A DNA stretch of 8,166 nucleotides from Candidatus Sumerlaeota bacterium (GTDB lineage: Bacteria; Sumerlaeota; Sumerlaeia; SLMS01): positions 1 to 8,166 of the forward strand of contig JADZDZ010000074.1 of the NCBI GenBank assembly GCA_020850785.1, read 5' to 3'. The notes beneath the pieces were generated by a model that made no database searches, was not told where the DNA came from, and saw only the letters and a list, made by a program, of their open reading frames with translations. Position 1 is the first letter of the stretch. Each line of letters opens with the position of its first letter. The position numbers were made by a program, and so were the translations under genes. Below are positions 1 through 6,366 of this stretch, piece by piece.

Positions 1-496
1 CCAGCGGCAGGCCCGCAACCAACACGTTGAACAGGCCAATCATCAGGTTGAACCAGCACAGCGAATGCAGACACACCGTGACCGCCGTGGCTTGATCGCC
101 ATACACGAAATAAAGTGGCAGGGCGAACAGACCCGCCAGAAACAGCGACACCGCCGGCCCCGCCCCCGCGATCATGAGTTCCTGGGAGGGACGCTTCATC
201 TCCGACCCCATGTGCGCGATTCCCCCCAGCAGGAACATCGTGATCTGCATCGTCTTGATTCCGTAGAATCGCGCCATCACCGCATGCCCCAGTTCATGGG
301 CGAAGACGCACACGAAAGTCAGCACCGCCGTCCCCAATGCGTACAGGATGGCGAGAACTGAATAGTCCCCCGTCTCCGTCACAATGTCGGACCGCAGCAG
401 CCAGGCATACAACCCGACCAACATGACAAGGAATGGGTCCAGAACCACTGGAATGCCCAAAATTCTTCCGACGCGTATTCCGTGAAATCGCAACAT
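1..496 (-). CDS. Site-2 protease family (M50) membrane metallopeptidase, partial (3' end off window)
   Basis: This is an intramembrane zinc metalloprotease of the S2P/SpoIVFB type, which in general cleaves transmembrane substrates. Only the first 165 residues lie in the window. The zinc-binding motif HELGH is at residues 67-71, inside a hydrophobic segment (about 49-78). A GAGP motif at 111-114 opens the next hydrophobic stretch (about 108-132). A third segment (about 137-163) contains the start of the family's C-terminal motif, usually NxLPxxPLDG. Here it reads NVLVAGLPL, with Val in place of the usual Pro, and the expected Asp-Gly zinc-ligand pair would fall just beyond base 1. The start at 496 is supported by an AAAGGA Shine-Dalgarno 6 bases upstream. 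The gene diverges from the carbonic anhydrase gene. Whether a CBS domain follows, as in some members, cannot be seen. The family call is secure; the substrate is unknown. Confidence 0.88.
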   Translation of the reverse strand, partial: MLRFHGIRVGRILGIPVVLDPFLVMLVGLYAWLLRSDIVTETGDYSVLAILYALGTAVLTFVCVFAHELGHAVMARFYGIKTMQITMFLLGGIAHMGSEMKRPSQELMIAGAGPAVSLFLAGLFALPLYFVYGDQATAVTVCLHSLCWFNLMIGLFNVLVAGLPL

Positions 497-530
497 GCTC
501 GTTCCTTTCGCAATTAGCGCTCCCGCCCGG

Positions 531-561
531 CGGCCAAATCCAGCGGAATTTGCCTTGGCCG
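531..561. promoter_or_regulatory. Inverted repeat in divergent spacer, possible operator
   Basis: CGGCCAA (531-537) and TTGGCCG (555-561) form a perfect 7-base inverted repeat with a 17-base spacer, in the 126-base region between two divergent genes. The half-site starts are 24 bases apart. The right arm overlaps the weak promoter-like pair described at 550-577. A dimeric regulator site is possible, but in GC-rich DNA an arm of this size can occur by chance. No regulator is recognised from it. Confidence 0.22.
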
Positions 562-577
562 TTTAGCCCGACATAAG
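550..577 (+). promoter_or_regulatory. Weak sigma70-like promoter candidate for the carbonic anhydrase/glycosyltransferase pair
   Basis: TTGCCT (550-555) and CATAAG (572-577) each match four of six consensus bases and are separated by 16 bases. They lie 45 bases or more upstream of the carbonic anhydrase start and point towards it. This is the best match I found in the spacer. It is a by-eye call of low weight, since the promoter consensus of this organism is unknown. Confidence 0.22.
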
Positions 578-622
578 GACTCTACCGAATCCCAGCGCGC
601 TTGTTGCATCTTTACAAAACCA

Positions 623-1159
623 ATGCCCATCATCCCCTTCGAAAATTTCACCCCGCGAATTCACCCCAGCGCCTTCATCGCGCCCAACGCCATCATCCTT
701 GGCGACGTGGAAATCGGCGAGGAATCCACCGTGTGGTATGGCTGCGTGCTGCGGGGGGATTTGGACCCCATCCGCATTGGCCGCCGCAGCAACATCCAGG
801 ACAATACCGTGATCCATACCGGCAAGGGGGAGCCGTGCATCATCCACGATGAAGTGACTGTGGGGCACGCCGCGATTGTTCACGGTTGCGAGGTGAAGAG
901 TCGCGCGCTGATTGGCATGGGCGCCTGCGTCCTGAATCGCGCGGTCATCGGCGAGGATTGCATTGTGGGCGCAAAGGCGCTCGTCACCGAGGACAAGAAG
1001 TTTGAGGCGCGCTGCCTGATCGCCGGCATTCCCGCGAAGTTCGTCCGTCGCGTCACCGATGCCGATCTGGCGCAGATTCGCACCTTCATGTTGCGCTATG
1101 TGGAGAATGGAAAGCGCCATCGCGCCGCTGTCGAGCTCTGGGCCGCGAATCCCCGCTGA
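623..1159 (+). CDS. Gamma-class carbonic anhydrase family protein (left-handed beta-helix)
   Basis: This 178-residue cytoplasmic protein belongs to the gamma carbonic anhydrase/YrdA-PaaY family, whose members form trimers of left-handed beta-helices with a metal at each subunit interface. Hexapeptide-repeat periodicity runs from about residue 11 to 137. The three metal-binding histidines are visible as H65, H82 and H87. The structural residues known from the archaeal enzyme Cam also have counterparts: R44 and D46 (in LRGD) and Q59-D60. The glutamates of Cam that assist proton transfer are not apparent: the residue after D46 is Leu, and the loop after H65 is short. It therefore resembles the CamH/YrdA branch, in which many members have weak or unproven hydratase activity. 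A C-terminal helix (about 146-176) follows the beta-helix. The start agrees with the usual N-terminus, but no Shine-Dalgarno is visible. A membrane glycosyltransferase-like gene begins 9 bases after its stop, so the two are probably cotranscribed. Confidence 0.9.
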   Translation: MPIIPFENFTPRIHPSAFIAPNAIILGDVEIGEESTVWYGCVLRGDLDPIRIGRRSNIQDNTVIHTGKGEPCIIHDEVTVGHAAIVHGCEVKSRALIGMGACVLNRAVIGEDCIVGAKALVTEDKKFEARCLIAGIPAKFVRRVTDADLAQIRTFMLRYVENGKRHRAAVELWAANPR

Positions 1160-1168
1160 CTTATTTCC

Positions 1169-2752
1169 ATGAACGAAATTTTTCAACGCAAGCCGTGGCT
1201 CAGTTACGCGGCCCTTGGCGCGTTGTGGGCCCTTGTTGCGTTCCTCGTCATTCCCACTTGGGGATGGACCTATTGGGATTTTGGCGATGGCAATTATCTC
1301 TACGTCGCACGCCGCGTTCGCGAGGGCCTCGTTCTCTACAAGGACATCCTCGCCCCGCAGCCGCCGCTCCACATCATCGCGGGAATGATTGCCCAGTCCA
1401 TCGGCAATCTTTTCCACAATGAGCTCTTTGGCGTTCGCGCCTATTCGCTGCTGTCGCGTTTCGCCGCCTCATTCGTCCTCTTTCTCATCGGAAGAAAACT
1501 CTACGGAAATGAATTCAAGGCCGTCGCCTGCGCCGCGATTTATCTTTTCACGCCCATTGGCTTCTGGTGGTCCATGGCCTACGAAAGCGAGAATCTGGAA
1601 ATCGTTTTTCTTCTTTTGGCGATGTTGTTCCTGATTCGCCTTCGGAGAAACAGCCTGATGCTTGCGGGAATTTTCAGCGCGCTCGCCTGCCATTGCAACA
1701 TGACCGCTGTTCCCTATTTCATCGTTAATACGATTTTTCTCATCTTCCGCAGACCCCGCCTGGCGGCGTGGTATGCGGGCGCGTTTGCCATCTTCTACGG
1801 CGCCACCGCCGTCGCCGCGAACATCTGGACCGATGGTTATTTCGCCGACAATGTTCTTTTCAATCAGGTCGGCACGTTCCCGCGCACCGACATCCTGCAG
1901 ACATCCGATCCCAATGACTCTTTCCTGAAGTATGCCCTCCGCAAAATTTCCAGTGAAGGATTCAAGGTTCTTGAAATCGAGGGAGGCCTCATTGCCGCTG
2001 CGTTTGCGGGCATGATCAGCATTCTCCTGCGCAGTCCGTTTCCGGGAAATGGATCATCCCCGGAACCCTCAAGCCCCAACACATTCCTAGTTGTTGAGTA
2101 TTTGGCGTGGTCTGCGATCGGCCTCATGCTCAGCATCTGCTTCACGGCCAAGGGCGGAACGGTGAATTACATTTTTTGTCTTGGTGAAGCCGGCGTCGCG
2201 CTTTTTGCGGCGGAGGGTTTTTGCCTGCTCTGGAGCGGTCGCTTCATGCGCGGCGCCTCCCTTCGCAACACGCGACCAATTCTGATGCTTGTCGCTGCCA
2301 TCGTTGTCACGAGCGCGATCTGCATCAGTCCCGCAGCGAACATCCGCATGACATTGAATCAACAGCAGTCCGAACTTCCGGAAGCGGCAATGAACCAGAT
2401 TCGCGATCAGATCACCACCCACGCAAAGCCCGGCGATGAAATCCTCGCGCCGCCATTTTACGCCTATGCGACGCGCACCAACGTAACCGGGGAACTCGCG
2501 GAAAACTACATCTGGAATATCAAGTACATGAACGAGACCTTCGATCGTGAACAAGGTCCCGCTGTCGCGAAAATGCGCGAGATCGCAAAGGCCATCGCGG
2601 AGAAAAAGCCCCGGATCATTCTGCTCGACACAGCCCAGACGGGCCGCGTTCCCGAAATCGCCAACGCCGTCCGGGCGCACTACCAACCCGCTGATCCCGC
2701 CGAATACCAGAGCCGCAACGTGCGTCTGGAAGTTTGGATACCGCGGAAGTAA
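1169..2752 (+). CDS. Polytopic membrane protein, GT39/ArnT-like glycosyltransferase candidate
   Basis: This is a 527-residue membrane protein with the layout of GT-C enzymes, which transfer sugars from polyprenyl-phosphate donors on the outer face of the membrane. One hydrophobic segment (about 14-32) is followed by a loop carrying WDFGD at 36-40 and an amphipathic stretch ending in APQPPLH at 62-68. These match the family's acidic first-loop residues and its K/Q-PPL motif. Further hydrophobic segments lie near 95-108, 116-136, 143-157, 163-173, 180-193, 198-218, 272-288, 309-326, 332-355 and 369-389. A soluble C-terminal domain (about 391-527) follows and is expected outside the cytoplasm. 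Residues 292-304 form a short Pro/Ser/Gly-rich loop. The start lies 9 bases after the preceding stop with no clear Shine-Dalgarno. Donor and acceptor cannot be told from sequence. The GT-C type is fairly sure; PMT_2/GT39 is the nearest family by eye. Confidence 0.75.
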   Translation: MNEIFQRKPWLSYAALGALWALVAFLVIPTWGWTYWDFGDGNYLYVARRVREGLVLYKDILAPQPPLHIIAGMIAQSIGNLFHNELFGVRAYSLLSRFAASFVLFLIGRKLYGNEFKAVACAAIYLFTPIGFWWSMAYESENLEIVFLLLAMLFLIRLRRNSLMLAGIFSALACHCNMTAVPYFIVNTIFLIFRRPRLAAWYAGAFAIFYGATAVAANIWTDGYFADNVLFNQVGTFPRTDILQTSDPNDSFLKYALRKISSEGFKVLEIEGGLIAAAFAGMISILLRSPFPGNGSSPEPSSPNTFLVVEYLAWSAIGLMLSICFTAKGGTVNYIFCLGEAGVALFAAEGFCLLWSGRFMRGASLRNTRPILMLVAAIVVTSAICISPAANIRMTLNQQQSELPEAAMNQIRDQITTHAKPGDEILAPPFYAYATRTNVTGELAENYIWNIKYMNETFDREQGPAVAKMREIAKAIAEKKPRIILLDTAQTGRVPEIANAVRAHYQPADPAEYQSRNVRLEVWIPRK

Positions 2753-2754
2753 AC

Positions 2755-4230
2755 CTAAATGATCCGAAACGCATCCACCAACGTACAGCGCCGCTTGCGC
2801 GTGAACGTCTTCGCCGTCGTGATGCCCTCGCCCGTCGGCGACGCGATGGAATAGGAAATGTAGCCTTCGCCGCCGACTGCCAAGCCCGCGACGCTCGGCC
2901 CATTCTTCACAAAGATTGAACAGTCGCACAACCGCGCCATTCTGCTGAGGTTGGGCAGGTTCGTCGAATGCATGCAGGCCGTGTGGCGGTAGCCGTGCTC
3001 CGCCTGAATCGCCAGTTCAATGGCCGTGTTCACGTCCGGCACGCGGACGAAGGGGATGAACGGCATCATCTGCTCTTCCTGCACCCAGATGTTTTGCGGG
3101 CTGTTCACCTCGCCGAACAGGAGCGGTACATTGTCCCCGACGCCGCGCATTCCGATGGCATCCGCCAGCACCGACGCGTTCCGCCCGACGAACTGACGGC
3201 TCACGAGGTAGTGCTCCCCCTTCTTCTCAAAAGCCTTCTGCGCCAGCGCATCGCTTTCGCGCTCGCTCAGCCGCACGCATCCCTGTTGCTCCATTTCCCG
3301 CATCAGCGCGTCAAACGCGCTGCCCACGCAGAAAACCTCCTTCTCGCCGATGCACAGGATGTTGTTATCGAAGCCGCCGCCATCAATGATCGATTTCGCC
3401 GCGCGTTTCAGGTCCGCCGTTTCATCAACCACCACCGGCGGATTTCCCGGCCCTGCGGTGATCGCCTTCTTCGGCATCGCCAGCGCAGCCTTGACTACGC
3501 CCGGCCCGCCCGTCACCAGCAGCAGCCGCGTCAACGGATGCGCGAACATCTCGTTCGTCGTTTCGATCGTCGGCTCCACCACCGTCGTCATCAGATTGGA
3601 CGGCCCGCCCGCAGCGATGATCTCGCGATTCATCGTGGCCACCGCTTCCGCGAACACGCGCTTGCTGGCGGGATGGGGCGCGAACACGATCGTGTTTCCC
3701 GCCGCCAGCAGCGAAATTGAATTATTGATCAGCGTTGGCACCGGATGCGTGCTTGGCGTCACCGCGCACACCACGCCATAGGGCGCCATTTCCTCGATCA
3801 TCAAGCCGCAGTCGCCCGTCTTCGCGTAGGTCGTCAAATCTTCCGTTCCCCGCGTGCCGTCGCACACCGCGTTGAACTTCATGATCTTGTGTTCCGTGCG
3901 CCCCATGCCCGTTTCCTTCATCGTATCGGGCGCCCACTTGTGCTTGAACGCATGACCCGTGCGGCGGATCGTTGCGACCACCTTGTCACGATCGTCCAGC
4001 TTCAGTTCCTTGTAGGCGAGGAAGGCCTTCTCCGCCGCCTTCGTGGCCTCGTTCACCGTCGCAAACACGCCCAACTCCGGCGAGGGCGTTGCCGCCTGTG
4101 TGCCAGTCGTGCCGGATCGCTTCGCGCCATCCAACTCGCGCGCCTTCGCCGCAGGCACCGGCCCGCCACCATTTCCCAGCATCCGGGAAACAACTTCCTC
4201 AACAACGCTTTGAATTTGTGATTGGTCCAT
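2755..4230 (-). CDS. CoA-acylating aldehyde dehydrogenase, PduP/EutE type, with microcompartment encapsulation peptide
   Basis: This enzyme would oxidise a short aldehyde (propionaldehyde, acetaldehyde or a similar one) to its acyl-CoA using NAD and CoA. It has 491 residues. Residues 1-18 form an amphipathic helix with hydrophobic positions I6, V9, V10, V13, V14, M17 and L18, resembling the peptides that target PduP and EutE into bacterial microcompartments. A Gly/Pro/Ala/Thr-rich linker (19-50) joins it to the dehydrogenase core (about 54-491). The catalytic cysteine is C293 in the DNNILCIGEKE context typical of PduP/EutE. TPSTHPVPT (158-166) and the glycine-rich GGPG (241-244) are nucleotide-site motifs, and the family-typical tail has FTRKRRC at 476-482. 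In Planctomycetes and Verrucomicrobia a similar enzyme serves fucose/rhamnose breakdown, but no shell-protein gene is in this window. It is last in the minus-strand cluster, 140 bases below the lactonase gene. The start has no clear Shine-Dalgarno, but the helix at residue 1 fixes it. Confidence 0.93.
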   Translation of the reverse strand: MDQSQIQSVVEEVVSRMLGNGGGPVPAAKARELDGAKRSGTTGTQAATPSPELGVFATVNEATKAAEKAFLAYKELKLDDRDKVVATIRRTGHAFKHKWAPDTMKETGMGRTEHKIMKFNAVCDGTRGTEDLTTYAKTGDCGLMIEEMAPYGVVCAVTPSTHPVPTLINNSISLLAAGNTIVFAPHPASKRVFAEAVATMNREIIAAGGPSNLMTTVVEPTIETTNEMFAHPLTRLLLVTGGPGVVKAALAMPKKAITAGPGNPPVVVDETADLKRAAKSIIDGGGFDNNILCIGEKEVFCVGSAFDALMREMEQQGCVRLSERESDALAQKAFEKKGEHYLVSRQFVGRNASVLADAIGMRGVGDNVPLLFGEVNSPQNIWVQEEQMMPFIPFVRVPDVNTAIELAIQAEHGYRHTACMHSTNLPNLSRMARLCDCSIFVKNGPSVAGLAVGGEGYISYSIASPTGEGITTAKTFTRKRRCTLVDAFRII

Positions 4231-4271
4231 GGGAACGGTGGTCGGGGCTTGAAGGTTGAAAATTGGTGAAG

Positions 4272-4290
4272 CCTGTTGCAGCGGAACAGG
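4272..4290 (-). repeat. Short inverted repeat between the lactonase and aldehyde dehydrogenase genes
   Basis: CCTGTT (4272-4277) and AACAGG (4285-4290) form a perfect 6-base stem with a 7-base loop in the 140-base gap. On the minus transcript it is followed, after several bases, by a short T-containing stretch but not a proper U-run. It could be a weak terminator after the lactonase or an operator before the dehydrogenase. Neither can be decided from the sequence, and no convincing -35/-10 pair was found in this gap. Confidence 0.25.
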
Positions 4291-4370
4291 GAAACATCAG
4301 GCCAGCCATGGTCCGTGCTCAAGTTGAACCCGCACCATGGGGCGCCATTTCTTTCCGATTCGGGAGCCTG

Positions 4371-5315
4371 TCAGGGCGCCCAGTGCAGTCGCTCCCCCGC
4401 CACGGCCACGCGCGCACGGTGTACCTGGTTGAATTCATCCTCCGTCACGTAGAGCGTCTTCATGTCCGGCCCCGCGAACTCCACATTGCTGGGCTTTTTT
4501 CCCGGTACGTCGATCTTTTCCAGCAACTTCCCATCCGGCCCGTACACCCGGATCGCGTGGCCTCCGAAATGCGCCACCCAAAGGTTCCCCTCCACGTCCA
4601 TCGCCATGCCATCGGGATCACCACCGGGCATTTCCGCAAACACAGTCGTTTCCCCCAGCGCACCATCCTCACCAACGGCAATTTTCAGCACGCGCTCGAA
4701 CGCCGACTCCGCAAGAAACAACGTCCGGCCGTCCTTCGTGAAGCACAGACCGTTTGGAAATCCCAAGTCATCCTTCATCAGTTCCAGCTTCTTCGTCCCT
4801 GCCGTCACGCGATAAACGCCACCGTTGCGTTCCGTGCGCGAATACTTGCCGGGGTCGGAGAAGTACAGGTTTCCCTTCGCATCAAACGCCAGATCGTTCG
4901 GCCCGTTCAGTTTCTTTCCATCGGTCAGTTCCGCATACACCGTGCTCGTCTTTTTCTCCACGTCAAAACGAAGGATCGCCTTCCGCCCGAAATCGCAGGC
5001 ATACAGCGCCCCGTCCTTCCCGAACGTCATGCCGTTGGTCTTCGTGAAAAGAAATGGTTCCTCCTGCGCCCGCAGCCAGACCTCGCACCCCTTTTCATCC
5101 AGACGCGAAATGAATCCGCCGTGGCAGTTGGAAAAGAACAACGCATCCTTTCCATTCCATGCGGGTCCTTCGGGAAACACAAGATTGTCGGCAACCTTCT
5201 CCCATTTCAGTTCCATTTGCGGAGCATCCTTTGTCCCGGTGGATTCAGTCGCTGGTGTTCCGGCATTCACCAATGATACAGCAAGGCACGTCATCAGCAG
5301 TAACGAAAGCCGCAT
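4371..5315 (-). CDS. Secreted SMP-30/gluconolactonase-like beta-propeller protein
   Basis: This belongs to the SMP-30/gluconolactonase/LRE-like family of six-bladed beta-propellers, which usually hydrolyse sugar lactones with a divalent metal. From the chosen start it has 314 residues. A signal peptide spans 1-18 (Arg at 2, hydrophobic core 3-16, likely cut after VNA), so the protein should be periplasmic or secreted. Family motifs appear in order: FPEGP (47-51; E49 is the candidate metal ligand), NGPND (137-141), FPNGL (187-191; N188) and DPDGMAMD (233-240; D235 is the candidate catalytic or metal Asp). The start at 5315 was chosen because AAGGAG lies 7 bases upstream. An ATG two codons earlier (5321) has the same motif only 1 base away, and the longest open frame (to 5366) would add a basic stretch and overlap trpS. 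It lies 40 bases below trpS. The true substrate is unknown. Confidence 0.85.
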   Translation of the reverse strand: MRLSLLLMTCLAVSLVNAGTPATESTGTKDAPQMELKWEKVADNLVFPEGPAWNGKDALFFSNCHGGFISRLDEKGCEVWLRAQEEPFLFTKTNGMTFGKDGALYACDFGRKAILRFDVEKKTSTVYAELTDGKKLNGPNDLAFDAKGNLYFSDPGKYSRTERNGGVYRVTAGTKKLELMKDDLGFPNGLCFTKDGRTLFLAESAFERVLKIAVGEDGALGETTVFAEMPGGDPDGMAMDVEGNLWVAHFGGHAIRVYGPDGKLLEKIDVPGKKPSNVEFAGPDMKTLYVTEDEFNQVHRARVAVAGERLHWAP

Positions 5316-5328
5316 CTTCATTCTCCTT
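5316..5328 (-). promoter_or_regulatory. Ribosome binding site that decides the lactonase start
   Basis: On the minus strand AAGGAG sits immediately before two ATGs that are two codons apart. It is 7 bases from the ATG at 5315 and only 1 base from the ATG at 5321. Normal spacing favours 5315, which also gives a standard signal peptide starting Met-Arg-Leu. Confidence 0.7.
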
Positions 5329-5355
5329 ATTCGCCGCCGCCCGCATTGGCGTGGT

Positions 5356-6366
5356 TCATTTTCCATCCTCGAACAGGTGCAGCTTTTCCCGAACGACCTC
5401 CATCGTCGCCTGAGCGCGTTCGCGGGCCTTCTTGTTCCCTTCCGTCAGCACATCCTTCCACTGGTCCGGATTTGCTTCCAGCGCCGCACGCCGCTCCCGC
5501 GCCGGGCCGAAGTGCGCCTTCAACGCATCATCCAGCACACGCTTGCATTGGATGCAGCCCCACTTCGCACCCGTGCAGTTCTCAACAATTTCGGCATGCC
5601 TTTCCTCCGGCGTGAAGACTTTGTGGTAGGTCCACACAAGACACTTCTCCGGATCGCCGGGATCAGTTTTGCGAACGCGCGCCGGGTCCGTCATCATCAC
5701 GCGCACCTTTTCCCAAACTTCCTCCGGGGTTTCCGACAGGTAGATGCAATTGCCGTAGGATTTCGACATTTTCCGCCCGTCATTGCCCAGCAGCACCGCG
5801 GACTTGCCAAGCCGCCACTGCGGCACGCGGAAAACCTCGCCGTAACGCACGTTCACCTTCTGCGCCAGGTCCTGCGCCTTCTCAATGTGCTCCACCTGAT
5901 CCTTGCCGACGGGAACGATGTGCGCCTGATAAATCAGAATGTCCGCCGCCTGCAAAACCGGATAGCCGAGAAATCCGTAGGTACGCAGTTCATCGTTCTG
6001 CTGCTCGACCACCGCATCCTTCCAGCTTGTGCTTCGTTCCACCAATCCCAGCGGCGTGAACATTCCCAGCAACAACGCCAGTTCCGCATGCTCCTTGATC
6101 GCCGACTGCACGAAAATTGTGGCCTTCGCCGGATCAAGGCCCACCGCCAGCCAGTCAATCACCTGATTCCTGATGTTCTCCGGCAACACCGAAGTGTCGT
6201 TGTAGTTGTTCGTCAGCGCGTGCCAGTCCGCGATCATGAAAAGGCAATCGCATTCGTCCTGAAGCTCCAGCCACTGCGCCAGCGCCCCCACGTAGTTGCC
6301 AAGGTGTTGCCGCCCCGTGGGCCTGCTGCCGGAAAGCAGAATTTTTTTTGTCGCTGATTCGCTCAT
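5356..6366 (-). CDS. trpS: Tryptophanyl-tRNA synthetase, iron-sulfur-motif type
   Basis: This is a class I aminoacyl-tRNA synthetase that charges tRNA-Trp with tryptophan in the cytoplasm. It has 336 residues, a normal length. The ATP-binding HIGH-like motif is HLGN at 21-24 after SRPTG, and the second signature is an exact KMSKS at 199-203. The family motifs PVLQAADIL (136-144) and VGKDQVEHIE (153-162) are intact. Four cysteines at C242, C264, C271 and C274 give C-x21-C-x6-C-x2-C, one residue shorter than the C-x22-C-x6-C-x2-C set known to hold a [4Fe-4S] cluster in Thermotoga maritima TrpRS. The start at 6366 overlaps the stop of the upstream M50 gene as ATGA. There is no Shine-Dalgarno, so translational coupling is likely. 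A longer frame to 6441 would run back into the M50 gene and is rejected. Confidence 0.97.
   Translation of the reverse strand: MSESATKKILLSGSRPTGRQHLGNYVGALAQWLELQDECDCLFMIADWHALTNNYNDTSVLPENIRNQVIDWLAVGLDPAKATIFVQSAIKEHAELALLLGMFTPLGLVERSTSWKDAVVEQQNDELRTYGFLGYPVLQAADILIYQAHIVPVGKDQVEHIEKAQDLAQKVNVRYGEVFRVPQWRLGKSAVLLGNDGRKMSKSYGNCIYLSETPEEVWEKVRVMMTDPARVRKTDPGDPEKCLVWTYHKVFTPEERHAEIVENCTGAKWGCIQCKRVLDDALKAHFGPARERRAALEANPDQWKDVLTEGNKKARERAQATMEVVREKLHLFEDGK

Noticed and set aside
563..1417. Open frame of 284 codons on the minus strand
   Set aside because: It is antisense to the carbonic anhydrase gene, whose metal ligands and beta-helix pattern are clear, and it runs into the next plus-strand gene.
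2087..2929. Open frame of 280 codons on the minus strand
   Set aside because: It covers the ends of two convergent genes in a different frame and resembles neither. It is best explained as a shadow.
2968..3720. Open frame of 250 codons on the plus strand
   Set aside because: It is antisense to the catalytic region of the aldehyde dehydrogenase, with an Arg/His-rich low-information product.
4331..4346. GC-rich imperfect palindrome around CCATGG, considered as a terminator after the lactonase
   Set aside because: The arms are broken by mismatches, the loop would be too small and there is no U-run. CCATGG also recurs nearby (4307-4312) by composition.
4263..5276. Open frame of 337 codons on the plus strand
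   Set aside because: It is antisense to the SMP-30-like gene, has shadow-type composition and no motif or plausible ribosome binding site.
2755..5315. Complete fucose/rhamnose microcompartment operon
   Set aside because: Only the dehydrogenase shows a microcompartment signature. No shell protein, aldolase, kinase or PduL-like gene is present in the window, and the lactonase is exported.
4825..6357. Open frame of 510 codons on the plus strand
   Set aside because: It lies opposite trpS and the lactonase gene, both of which have clear family motifs in the other direction. Its product is Arg/His/Pro-rich with no recognisable domain, as expected of an antisense shadow in GC-rich codon usage.
6363..6366. 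Trp-responsive leader or T-box upstream of trpS
   Set aside because: The trpS start overlaps the preceding stop codon, so there is no leader space. No Trp-codon cluster or T-box-like element was seen in the 7158-7246 spacer.
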